A DNA stretch of 20,945 nt from 1-14-0-10-37-14 sp037130845 (GTDB taxonomy: Bacteria > Patescibacteriota > Patescibacteriia > Patescibacteriales > Patescibacteriaceae), in contig JBAXSE010000023.1 of assembly GCA_037130845.1 (NCBI GenBank), forward strand, positions 1-20,945. The letters run 5' to 3'. The translations under genes were made by a program, and so were the position numbers. The notes beneath the pieces are model-generated. The model made no database searches and had not been told where the DNA came from. It saw only the letters and a program-made list of their open reading frames with translations. Each line of letters begins with the position of its first letter. Positions within the stretch are counted from its first letter, which is position 1. This document shows positions 7,560-13,650 of the stretch, one piece after another.

Positions 7560-8288
7560 ATGCGGATTGCCATAGTTATCCCTTGCTATAATGAAGCTCT
7601 CCGGCTGAAAAGTGATGTGCTGGCTGATTTTGCAATGAATCATGTTGATTGGCGGTTGATATTCGTCAATGATGGCAGCAGTGATCAGACGCCGGCAGTC
7701 TTGAATAGATTGGCGGAGGAGTATTCGAATGTCGAAGTGCTTAGTCTGGCTATAAACGAGGGCAAGGCAGAGGCGGTGCGGCAGGGTATTATGCGAGCGT
7801 TGGATGATGGCGCTGAGATTGTCGGTTTTATGGATGCCGATTTAAGCACGCCTTTGACTGAGATTGAAGCGATGGTTGAGCTAGCGGACTCTGGGCGTTG
7901 GCAGATGGTTTTTGCTTCACGCATCCGTACATTGAATACGCACATCAGACGTTACTTTTGGCGGCATGCTTTGGGCCGCGTTTTCGCTTCAATCGCTGCT
8001 TGGCTGATCGGTTTGCCTGTTTATGACACGCAATGCGGGGCTAAATTTTTTCGAGCCGATTTGGCTCGTTTATTATTTGAGCAAAGGTTCGCCAGCCGCT
8101 GGTTTTTTGACCTGGAAATATTCATCCGTGCCAAAAAAGAGCTAGGATTAGAGACAAGTAATCAGGCTCTGGAATATTTGTTGTCTGAGTGGTACGATGA
8201 AGGCGCCAGTAAATTGCGTATATTTGATTTCCTGTCGGTGCCTTGGGAGCTGGCTAAAATTTATCGTAAATATCAAAAATTAAAATAG
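7560..8288 (+). CDS. Glycosyltransferase family 2, Alg5-like
   Basis: A 242-residue GT-A enzyme. IAIVIPCYNEALRL (3-16) is the donor-binding start, FVNDGSSDQT (35-44) and INEGKAEAVRQGI (65-77) follow, and DAD is at 92-94 in VGFMDADLSTPL. This order resembles Alg5-type dolichyl-phosphate glucosyltransferases, including CDTQCGAKFF-like text (YDTQCGAKFF) and FDLEIFIRAK near the C-terminus. It should charge a polyprenyl phosphate with a hexose in the cytoplasm. It is a second such synthase next to the one at 5987, so two lipid-linked sugars may be made. The gene ends 5 nt before pyrG. Confidence 0.87.
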   Translation: MRIAIVIPCYNEALRLKSDVLADFAMNHVDWRLIFVNDGSSDQTPAVLNRLAEEYSNVEVLSLAINEGKAEAVRQGIMRALDDGAEIVGFMDADLSTPLTEIEAMVELADSGRWQMVFASRIRTLNTHIRRYFWRHALGRVFASIAAWLIGLPVYDTQCGAKFFRADLARLLFEQRFASRWFFDLEIFIRAKKELGLETSNQALEYLLSEWYDEGASKLRIFDFLSVPWELAKIYRKYQKLK

Positions 8289-8293
8289 TCTTT

Positions 8294-9955
8294 ATGTACG
8301 AAACAAACATCAATGGCAAGCACACCAAGTATATTTTTGTAGTCGGCGGCGTTATGTCCGGCGTCGGCAAGGGTATTACGGCGGCCAGTATCGGCCGTAT
8401 TATGGAGGGTAAGGGCTATAAGGTTAGCGCTATCAAGATTGACCCTTATATCAATGTGGATGCCGGCACCATGAATCCAATCGAGCATGGTGAAGTGTTT
8501 GTGACGGAAGACGGCGATGAGACCGATCAGGATCTGGGTAATTACGAACGTTTTTTGAATGTGAATATCCTCAAGGATAATTACATGACTACCGGCCGCA
8601 TCTATCAGACGGTCATCCAGCGCGAGCGCAATCTGGAATACAAAGGCAAGTGCGTCCAGGTGGTGCCTGATATCCCCAATGAAGTTATCGATCGCATCAA
8701 GCGGGCTCAACAGAAGTCGGGCGCCGATATGATGGTGATTGAAATCGGCGGCACGGTGGGCGAATATGAAAACTTGCTATTCTTAGAGGCGGCCCGTTAT
8801 CTGCATTTGGACAATCCGGATGATGTCTTGTTTGTGATTGTCAGCTATTTGCCTATCCCGGGTAAGATCGGCGAAATGAAGACTAAGCCTACCCAGCATG
8901 CCGTGCGCGCCTTAAATTCGGCCGGCATCCAGCCAGATTTTATTATCGCTCGTTCCAGCGCCGATATTGATGAACCGCGCCGCCGCAAGATAGCTATTCA
9001 TTGCAATGTGCGTCCGGCTGATGTGATCGGCGCGCCTGATATTGATTCTATCTACGAAGTACCTATTAATTTTGAGAAGGATAATCTGGGTGACCGTATC
9101 TTGGAGAAATTCAAGTTGCCGCCCAGTCCTACCGACCTGACCGCCTGGCAGGCGATGTTTGATCGCTATAAGAATGCTGAAAAACGGGTAAAAATCGGCG
9201 TAGTAGGCAAATATTTCGAGACCGGGGACTTCACTTTATCAGATTCCTATATTTCGGTGATTGAAGCCGTTAAGCATGGGGCCGCGGCCAATGACTGCAA
9301 AGCCGAGTTGGCCTGGTTATCGGCCGAGGAGGTGGAGCGCCAAGGTGTAGACATGCTCAAGGAGTATGACGGCCTTATTATCCCTCAAGGCTGGGGCTCA
9401 CGAGGCTCTGAGGGCAAAATTAAGGCTATCCAGTATTGCCGTGAGAACAAAATACCGTATTTTGGATTGTGTTACGGTATGCAGATGGCAGTGATCGAAT
9501 TTGCCCGCAATGTCTTGGGCTTGGCCGGGGCTAATACCGAAGAAGCAGATCCGGCTACGCCTTATCCGGTTATCCATATCATGCCAGGGCAGAAGGAGTT
9601 GTTGGCCGAAAAGGGTTATGGCGGCACGATTCGCCTAGGCGGTTGGCCTTGCCAAATTATTGCCGGCACTCATATGGCCAAGGCTTACGAAATTAAATTT
9701 AAAAATGAGGCAGTCGTGTCTGAACGCCATCGCCATCGCTATGAATATAACAGCGATTTCCGCCAGCAGTTAGAAACAGCCGGACTCAAAGTAGCCGGTA
9801 CCAGTCCTGACGGCAGTATTGTGGAGGCGATAGAAATCACCGACCATCCTTTCTTTATCGGCACTCAGTTCCACCCTGAGTATATCTCTCGTCCCTTGGA
9901 TCCGCATCCGCTGTTCGTGGAATTCGTGAAAGTTTGTCTGGAACTGAAGGCGTAA
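8294..9955 (+). CDS. pyrG: CTP synthase (glutamine hydrolysing)
   Basis: A 553-residue cytoplasmic enzyme making CTP from UTP, ATP and glutamine; the length is normal. The N-terminal synthase domain has FVVGGVMSGVGKGITAASIG (about 15-34), the ATP-binding loop, then KIDPYINVDAGTMNP and EHGEVFVTEDG, which bind UTP and magnesium. The C-terminal class I glutamine amidotransferase domain has GLCYGMQ with the nucleophile Cys393, and the FHPE segment with His and Glu of the triad near the end. The start at 8294 gives a short N-terminal tail (MYETNINGKHTKYI) typical of the family. It follows the GT2 gene closely and no own promoter was seen. Confidence 0.98.
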   Translation: MYETNINGKHTKYIFVVGGVMSGVGKGITAASIGRIMEGKGYKVSAIKIDPYINVDAGTMNPIEHGEVFVTEDGDETDQDLGNYERFLNVNILKDNYMTTGRIYQTVIQRERNLEYKGKCVQVVPDIPNEVIDRIKRAQQKSGADMMVIEIGGTVGEYENLLFLEAARYLHLDNPDDVLFVIVSYLPIPGKIGEMKTKPTQHAVRALNSAGIQPDFIIARSSADIDEPRRRKIAIHCNVRPADVIGAPDIDSIYEVPINFEKDNLGDRILEKFKLPPSPTDLTAWQAMFDRYKNAEKRVKIGVVGKYFETGDFTLSDSYISVIEAVKHGAAANDCKAELAWLSAEEVERQGVDMLKEYDGLIIPQGWGSRGSEGKIKAIQYCRENKIPYFGLCYGMQMAVIEFARNVLGLAGANTEEADPATPYPVIHIMPGQKELLAEKGYGGTIRLGGWPCQIIAGTHMAKAYEIKFKNEAVVSERHRHRYEYNSDFRQQLETAGLKVAGTSPDGSIVEAIEITDHPFFIGTQFHPEYISRPLDPHPLFVEFVKVCLELKA

Positions 9956-9957
9956 TT

Positions 9958-9986
9958 TTGACTTTTGTGGTTAAAAAGGTTATATT
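9958..9986 (+). promoter_or_regulatory. Sigma-70 promoter of mntA-hepT, probably leaderless
   Basis: -35 TTGACT (9958-9963), 17-nt spacer, -10 TATATT (9981-9986). The ATG of mntA begins 10 nt after the -10, so transcription would start within a few bases of the start codon. No ribosome-binding site is present. The -35 lies directly after the pyrG stop, giving the toxin-antitoxin pair independent expression. Confidence 0.72.
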
Positions 9987-9995
9987 ATTACCTAT

Positions 9996-10298
9996 ATGAC
10001 CGAAGAAATAAAGAAAATTCAAGAGATCGTTTTGCCTATATTCAAGGAGGCTGGCTTTACTTATGTCGGCCTTTTCGGCTCGTTCGCGCGCGGAGAAGCA
10101 ACGGCAGAGAGTGATGTGGATTTTCTCTATGATCATGACAAGGACTTAAAGTTTTCTTTATTTGATTTGGCTGGTTTAAAGATAAAACTGGAAGATAGTC
10201 TGGGGCGCAAGGTAGACCTTGCACAGAGGAATTGTCTTAAGCCTAGATTGATACCGTATGTTCAAAAAGATTTAATCGAGTTGTATGAAAAAAGATAA
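9996..10298 (+). CDS. mntA: MntA-type minimal nucleotidyltransferase antitoxin
   Basis: A 100-residue protein with the complete nucleotidyltransferase signature GSFARGEATAESDVD: Gly28-Ser29, ten residues, then Asp40-x-Asp42. A third acidic residue, Asp74, lies in GRKVDLA. In type VII toxin-antitoxin systems this protein adds AMP groups to a tyrosine of the HEPN toxin and so silences it. The frame overlaps the next gene by 14 nt, which fits co-translation. All catalytic residues are intact, so it is probably active. A lone DNA-binding or antibiotic-modifying transferase is less likely given the HEPN partner. Confidence 0.9.
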   Translation: MTEEIKKIQEIVLPIFKEAGFTYVGLFGSFARGEATAESDVDFLYDHDKDLKFSLFDLAGLKIKLEDSLGRKVDLAQRNCLKPRLIPYVQKDLIELYEKR

Positions 10299-10617
10299 TC
10301 TGGTATATGTGGATGATATGCTGGAGTCGGTTGAGGCTATCCAGAGATATACTGCGGATAAGACTGAGGTTGATTTGGCTAACGATGGAATGTTACGGGA
10401 TGCCGTCATGAGACGTTTCGAAGTTTTAGGTGAAGCGGCTAATCGGCTATCTCACGAATTCCTCGAAGCCAATCCTGGGCTACCTATTAAGATGGCCGTC
10501 AGCATGCGAAATTTATTGATACATGATTACGATAATATTAGAATAGAGAAAGTGTGGGAGGCGATTCAAAATGATTTACCGGATTTGAAGATCCAATTAG
10601 AGAAACTCCTGGCCTGA
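10285..10617 (+). CDS. hepT: HepT-like HEPN ribonuclease toxin (DUF86)
   Basis: A 110-residue all-helical protein. RNLLIHDY gives the HEPN motif R-x4-H-x-Y with Arg75, His80 and Tyr82. Arg and His are the RNase residues, and the tyrosine is the usual site of AMPylation by MntA. RDAVMRRFEVLGEAANRLS (38-56) is the DUF86 helix, and AVSMRNLLIHDYDNI is strongly conserved. The known family cleaves RNA (tRNA ends in the studied case) when unmodified. It overlaps mntA and ends 19 nt before a strong terminator. The pair looks complete and functional; targets here are unknown. Confidence 0.9.
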   Translation: MKKDNLVYVDDMLESVEAIQRYTADKTEVDLANDGMLRDAVMRRFEVLGEAANRLSHEFLEANPGLPIKMAVSMRNLLIHDYDNIRIEKVWEAIQNDLPDLKIQLEKLLA

Positions 10618-10636
10618 GATTAAAACTAAAATGGAT

Positions 10637-10680
10637 ATAAAAAACAGCCCTCCGATGTACATCGGAGGGCTGTTTTTTAT
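10637..10680. terminator. Perfect 44-nt bidirectional terminator palindrome
   Basis: Two 22-nt arms are exactly complementary (10637-10658 and 10659-10680) with the centre at GATGT/ACATC. The GC core AACAGCCCTCC is flanked by A6 on one side and T6 on the other, so it is a Rho-independent terminator in both directions. It ends the hepT transcript (+) and the rpmA transcript (-). The TAA stop of rpmA (10677-10679, minus) lies inside the outer arm. Confidence 0.93.
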
Positions 10681-10955
10681 TTTGCGATAACGTTGACGAT
10701 TTTGGCGGTTTTTAGTTTGCCGGTGAATTTGGTCAATTTTTTGGTCTGGAAGGATACGGTGCCTTCGGTCATGGCATAAAGTGTGTCATCTCTGCCTTTG
10801 GAGACATTGACGCCTGGGTGGTATTTGGTACCGTGCTGGCGAATGATGATAGCGCCGGCATTGAGGGCCTCACCGTGGTTAACTTTGACGCCTAAACGTT
10901 GTCCGGCGCTGTCGCGGCCCAATCTAGAGGAACCGCCTGCTTTCTTATGTGCCAT
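10677..10955 (-). CDS. rpmA: 50S ribosomal protein L27
   Basis: A 92-residue protein of the large ribosomal subunit, whose N-terminal tail reaches the peptidyl-transferase centre. It starts MAHKKAGGSSRLGRDS, the hallmark L27 sequence, followed by QRLGVKVNHGEALNAGAIIIRQHGTKYHPG. An in-frame ATG nine codons upstream (10982) was rejected because the family begins at MAHKK. There is no Firmicutes-type N-terminal extension that needs cleavage. It is the only minus-strand gene in the window and stands apart from rplU and obg, its usual partners. Its stop lies within the terminator palindrome. No Shine-Dalgarno precedes it. Confidence 0.97.
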   Translation of the reverse strand: MAHKKAGGSSRLGRDSAGQRLGVKVNHGEALNAGAIIIRQHGTKYHPGVNVSKGRDDTLYAMTEGTVSFQTKKLTKFTGKLKTAKIVNVIAK

Positions 10956-10972
10956 ATGGGGATTTCTGAAAA

Positions 10973-10992
10973 TGGCTAACAAAAACTAGCCA
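10973..10992 (-). promoter_or_regulatory. Leader hairpin upstream of rpmA
   Basis: TGGCTA (10973-10978) and TAGCCA (10987-10992) form a 6-bp stem with an 8-nt loop in the rpmA leader, about 18 nt before the ATG. It could affect ribosome access, but it is short and may be chance. Confidence 0.3.
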
Positions 10993-11031
10993 AATTTAGC
11001 TTATTTTAGATAAATATTAGTGATGAACTTC

Positions 11032-11060
11032 AATATAGCAAAGAAAGACGGAATTGTCAA
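11032..11060 (-). promoter_or_regulatory. Sigma-70 promoter of rpmA
   Basis: On the minus strand, -35 TTGACA (11060-11055), exact 17-nt spacer, -10 TATATT (11037-11032). This is near consensus, as expected for a ribosomal protein gene, and gives a leader of about 70 nt before the ATG at 10955. Confidence 0.82.
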
Positions 11061-11103
11061 CGGGGGAGTGCCAAAAGAGGTTATTTTAGGACTTTTTGCT
11101 CTA

Positions 11104-11133
11104 TTGACAGGCATGGCAATAGAACAGTATCGT
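11104..11133 (+). promoter_or_regulatory. Promoter of the beta-CASP gene
   Basis: -35 TTGACA (11104-11109), 18-nt spacer, weak -10 TATCGT (11128-11133). It diverges from the rpmA promoter, the two -35 boxes being about 43 nt apart. It gives a leader of about 40 nt with a Shine-Dalgarno. Confidence 0.5.
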
Positions 11134-11172
11134 TAAGCTAAATATAGAACATTAACAATTTTTTCACCAAGT

Positions 11173-11177
11173 AGGAG
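11173..11177 (+). promoter_or_regulatory. Shine-Dalgarno of the beta-CASP gene
   Basis: AGGAG lies 5 nt before the ATG at 11183. It is the clearest ribosome-binding site in the window and fixes the start; most other genes here have none. Confidence 0.8.
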
Positions 11178-11182
11178 TAGCT

Positions 11183-12760
11183 ATGGATACGCAAATTCGT
11201 GTGAAATTTTTAGGTGGCACGGCGGATGGCGATAATTTAACCGGATCATGTATTCTGTTAACGATTAAATCAGGGAAAAATATTACGCGGTTGTTGATTG
11301 ATGCCGGGCTGATTCAATGCAGCCCAAAAGAATTTTTTACCAGAAATCGGGCAATTTTGAAGGAATTGAACCCAAGCCTATTAGACGGCATAATAGTTAC
11401 GCATCCTCATACCGATCATGTGGGAGGCTTGCCGTTGGTAGTTAATCATGGATCCGGAGATGCAATGAGAATTATCTGCACCGAATCGACTGCAAGAATA
11501 ATCGGCGTGATGCTGGCGGATAGCGCCAAGATTCAGGCAGAGACCTGCTATGCAATCAAGGCTAGCGCTAAGGCGAATGTAAAAGTCGGCGCTAAGAGAA
11601 AAATCTCTCGGGATCAGCAGGCTTTAGGCAAAAGAGAAAAACTGAAAAATAAAAAAAACGGCCAGCCGATTGTGGCTGCCGAAGAGCCGTTGTATACCAT
11701 GGAGGATGTGGAAAAAACTTGTTCGCTGATTAAAAACGGCGGTTTTCCCTATCAAGAGTGGATCAAGCTGTTTAATCATGGCGTCAGCCTCAAGTTCTAC
11801 CAGTCGGGCCATGTTCTCGGCGGCGCTATTTGTGTTATTAGAGTCAAAACCAAAACCAAAGATATTTATCTTGGCTTTAGCGGCGATCTAGGCAGGCATG
11901 ATGGCATTATCTTGCCGCCTCCGGCTACGATTGAAGAGAAGATTGATTATTGGTTTACCGAATCGACCTACGGCGGCAAAGTACATCCCGAGCGTGAAGA
12001 TGAAATCAAACAGTTGATCGCCCTCATTAAAGAAGCGGTGGTTCAAAAAAAGAAAATCATTATTCCGTCTTTTGCGCTAGAAAGAGCGCAAGAAATAATT
12101 TATTTGCTGTCATACTATATGCAGATAGGCGATATTCCCGAGATACCGATATATCTGGATGCTCCCATGGCTTCGACAATTACCAATATCTTTGCCGATA
12201 GCTGGGATGAAGGCATGTTTGCCGGACAGGAAAGGCTAAAATTTAATCCATTCAATCCGGATGAAAATAAATTTTTGCATATTATTCCCACTCAGCTCGA
12301 TTCATTGGCGTTGGTTAAGGCCCCCGGGCCGTATATCGTTATCGCCGGGTCTGGCATGTGTGATGCCGGACGCGTCAGAGATCATTTGCGGGCCGGTTTG
12401 GGCAATCCTAATATCATTGTTTGCCTGGTTGGCTATATGGCCAAAAATAGTTTGGGTCGCAAATTGAAAGATGGCCTACCGATAGTAAATATGAACAAAA
12501 AAGAGATAGTTGTCAAGGCTAGGATTAAATGCTTTGATAGTTTCTCGGCTCATTCCGACAGTCCATTCTTAGTTTCATACGCCAAGGCGTTGGTTGACAA
12601 TCATAGCGCGGAAGATAGTCTGCGAAAAATATTTATCGTTCATGGTGAAGAAAATAGCTCTGCTTTTTTGAAATTGGAACTGCTGGAGGCTTTGGCCGAC
12701 CGGAAGTATCCGTTGAAAAATATCATTATTCCAAAATTGAATGATGAGATTATTTTGTAA
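11183..12760 (+). CDS. Beta-CASP metallo-beta-lactamase RNase (YSH1/CPSF-like)
   Basis: A 525-residue zinc-dependent RNA nuclease. THPHTDHVGG (73-82) is the HxHxDH motif (His74, His76, Asp78, His79). His210 in SGHVLGG and Asp235 in SGDLGRHDG complete the metal site. The beta-CASP cap spans about 260-455: motif A Glu260 in FTESTYGG, then IPSFALERAQEI and IVIAGSGMCDAGRVRDHL. Motif B is His457 in FSAHSD, and motif C His487 in VHGEE. A lysine-rich stretch at about 125-165 between the metal motifs has no counterpart I know in the short bacterial forms. Relatives act on mRNA or other RNA 5' or 3' ends. It is a single-gene unit with promoter and terminator. Confidence 0.92.
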   Translation: MDTQIRVKFLGGTADGDNLTGSCILLTIKSGKNITRLLIDAGLIQCSPKEFFTRNRAILKELNPSLLDGIIVTHPHTDHVGGLPLVVNHGSGDAMRIICTESTARIIGVMLADSAKIQAETCYAIKASAKANVKVGAKRKISRDQQALGKREKLKNKKNGQPIVAAEEPLYTMEDVEKTCSLIKNGGFPYQEWIKLFNHGVSLKFYQSGHVLGGAICVIRVKTKTKDIYLGFSGDLGRHDGIILPPPATIEEKIDYWFTESTYGGKVHPEREDEIKQLIALIKEAVVQKKKIIIPSFALERAQEIIYLLSYYMQIGDIPEIPIYLDAPMASTITNIFADSWDEGMFAGQERLKFNPFNPDENKFLHIIPTQLDSLALVKAPGPYIVIAGSGMCDAGRVRDHLRAGLGNPNIIVCLVGYMAKNSLGRKLKDGLPIVNMNKKEIVVKARIKCFDSFSAHSDSPFLVSYAKALVDNHSAEDSLRKIFIVHGEENSSAFLKLELLEALADRKYPLKNIIIPKLNDEIIL

Positions 12761-12766
12761 ACAACC

Positions 12767-12794
12767 GCCACCCCGCTAATCCGGGGTGGCTTTT
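12767..12794 (+). terminator. Rho-independent terminator after beta-CASP gene
   Basis: GCCACCCCG (12767-12775) pairs with CGGGGTGGC (12782-12790) around a CTAATC loop, followed by TTTT. It starts 7 nt after the stop codon. Confidence 0.9.
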
Positions 12795-12796
12795 AA

Positions 12797-12859
12797 ATCA
12801 ATTAACAATTATCAATTAACAATGAATGCATAGTTTTTAAATTGAATATTGTTAATTGA
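12797..12859. repeat. Direct plus inverted AT-rich repeat before the CstR-like gene
   Basis: ATCAATTAACAAT occurs twice in tandem with a 14-nt period (12797-12809, 12811-12823). The second copy is exactly inverted by ATTGTTAATTGA at 12848-12859, allowing a 12-bp stem around 24 nt. It ends 1 nt before the -35 box of the next promoter. Confidence 0.75.
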
Positions 12860-12860
12860 C

Positions 12861-12890
12861 TTGACACCCCTAGGGGGTATATGATATTAT
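12861..12890 (+). promoter_or_regulatory. Promoter with embedded CsoR/CstR-type operator
   Basis: -35 TTGACA (12861-12866), 18-nt spacer, -10 TATTAT (12885-12890). The spacer holds the palindrome CCCCTAGGGG (12867-12876) inside ACACCCCTAGGGGGTATA, the C-tract/G-tract form of operators known for the CsoR/RcnR/CstR family. A bound repressor would cover the promoter, so the downstream repressor gene is probably self-regulated. Confidence 0.75.
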
Positions 12891-12920
12891 GGAAATAATA
12901 AAGCTATCTTAATTTAAATT

Positions 12921-13172
12921 ATGCCAAAAATAGAACGCACGCCCGAGCAATTGCTCAATATAGTCATCGGCCAGCTGGAAGGCGTCAAGAAGATGCTAGC
13001 CGGAGAGAAGGACTGTCTTAAGGTACTGGTGCAGCTTAAGGCAGCTAAATCAGCCCTTAATAACGCTACTACCCACATCTTGTCGCAAAATATGCACCAT
13101 TGCCTGGTTTCGACCAAGCCTAAGGATCGCAAACAGCTCGATGTTCTATTGGCAGAGCTAACTAAGATGTAG
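12921..13172 (+). CDS. CsoR/RcnR/CstR-family repressor, CstR-like
   Basis: An 83-residue all-helical DNA-binding protein of the former DUF156 family. RTPEQLLNIVIGQLEGVKKML matches the first helix. Cys32 in EKDCLKVLVQL and Cys61 in NMHHCLV are the two conserved cysteines, 29 residues apart. In copper-sensing CsoR a histidine lies four residues before the second cysteine; here that position is Asn57. This pattern fits thiol or persulfide sensing (CstR) better than copper sensing. The promoter carries a matching operator, which supports autorepression. The next genes are thioredoxin and a metallo-beta-lactamase. No copper exporter is nearby. Family is sure; the signal is inferred. The start has no Shine-Dalgarno. 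Confidence 0.9.
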   Translation: MPKIERTPEQLLNIVIGQLEGVKKMLAGEKDCLKVLVQLKAAKSALNNATTHILSQNMHHCLVSTKPKDRKQLDVLLAELTKM

Positions 13173-13186
13173 TTTTTTGATACCTG

Positions 13187-13278
13187 CTCCTACAAATACA
13201 AATTGTTACAAATCTACAAATAATACAAAACGTTTAGGTGCGGATTTGTATATTTGTAATAATTTGTATTTGTAGGAG
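13187..13278 (+). repeat. Interspersed palindromic repeat, copy B
   Basis: Same orientation as copy A. Arms at 13188-13213 and 13252-13277 pair over 26 nt with one G-U position. It contains the shared centre TAGGTGCGGATTTGTA plus ACAAAACG, also found in copy C. It ends 25 nt before the thioredoxin ATG, so it fills the gap between the CstR-like gene and trxA and may act in the trxA leader or as an attenuator. Confidence 0.92.
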
Positions 13279-13303
13279 TTATAATAAATTAGAACAAAAT
13301 AAT

Positions 13304-13627
13304 ATGACCCAACATTTTACCGATGCTGATTTCGCTACGGCGGTAATCGAAGCATCAAAAACCAAGCCGGTCTTGGTGGACTTCTTTGCTGTGTGGTGCG
13401 GACCTTGCCAGATGCAGGCTCCGATTATCGAGAACGTGGCGCAAACTATCGGCGATAAGGCCGTTGTAGGCAAAGTCAACGTGGACGAAGCGCCGCAGGC
13501 CGCCGGCCAATTCGGCGTTATGAGCATCCCGACTATCATTATTTTCAAAGACGGCAAAGCGGCGCAGACTTTTGTCGGCGTGCAGATGCATGATGATTTA
13601 GTTGCCGCTTTGCAGAAATTGGCATAA
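13304..13627 (+). CDS. trxA: Thioredoxin
   Basis: A 107-residue cytoplasmic disulfide reductase. The active site WCGPC is at residues 31-35 and the cis-proline is Pro76 in SIPT. Length and the order of strands match classical thioredoxin. The start was placed at the ATG at 13304 (MTQHFTDADF); an earlier in-frame ATG at 13238 would lie inside the palindromic repeat and add a nonsense tail. It follows a CstR-like repressor, so expression may respond to thiol or sulfur stress, if read-through across the repeat occurs. The ComEC-like gene follows 23 nt later. Confidence 0.96.
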   Translation: MTQHFTDADFATAVIEASKTKPVLVDFFAVWCGPCQMQAPIIENVAQTIGDKAVVGKVNVDEAPQAAGQFGVMSIPTIIIFKDGKAAQTFVGVQMHDDLVAALQKLA

Positions 13628-13650
13628 GCATAAGGCAGAAGAAATATTTT

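Noticed and set aside
10956..10982. Nine extra N-terminal residues on L27
   Set aside because: L27 proteins begin at MAHKK here; the extra residues show no family match and include part of a leader hairpin.
12921..13172. Copper-sensing CsoR call for the small repressor
   Set aside because: The histidine ligand position is Asn57 and no copper transporter or chaperone gene is nearby; left as CstR-like.
13238..13303. Earlier ATG for thioredoxin
   Set aside because: The added 22 residues are translated from the palindromic repeat; the family-like start is at 13304.
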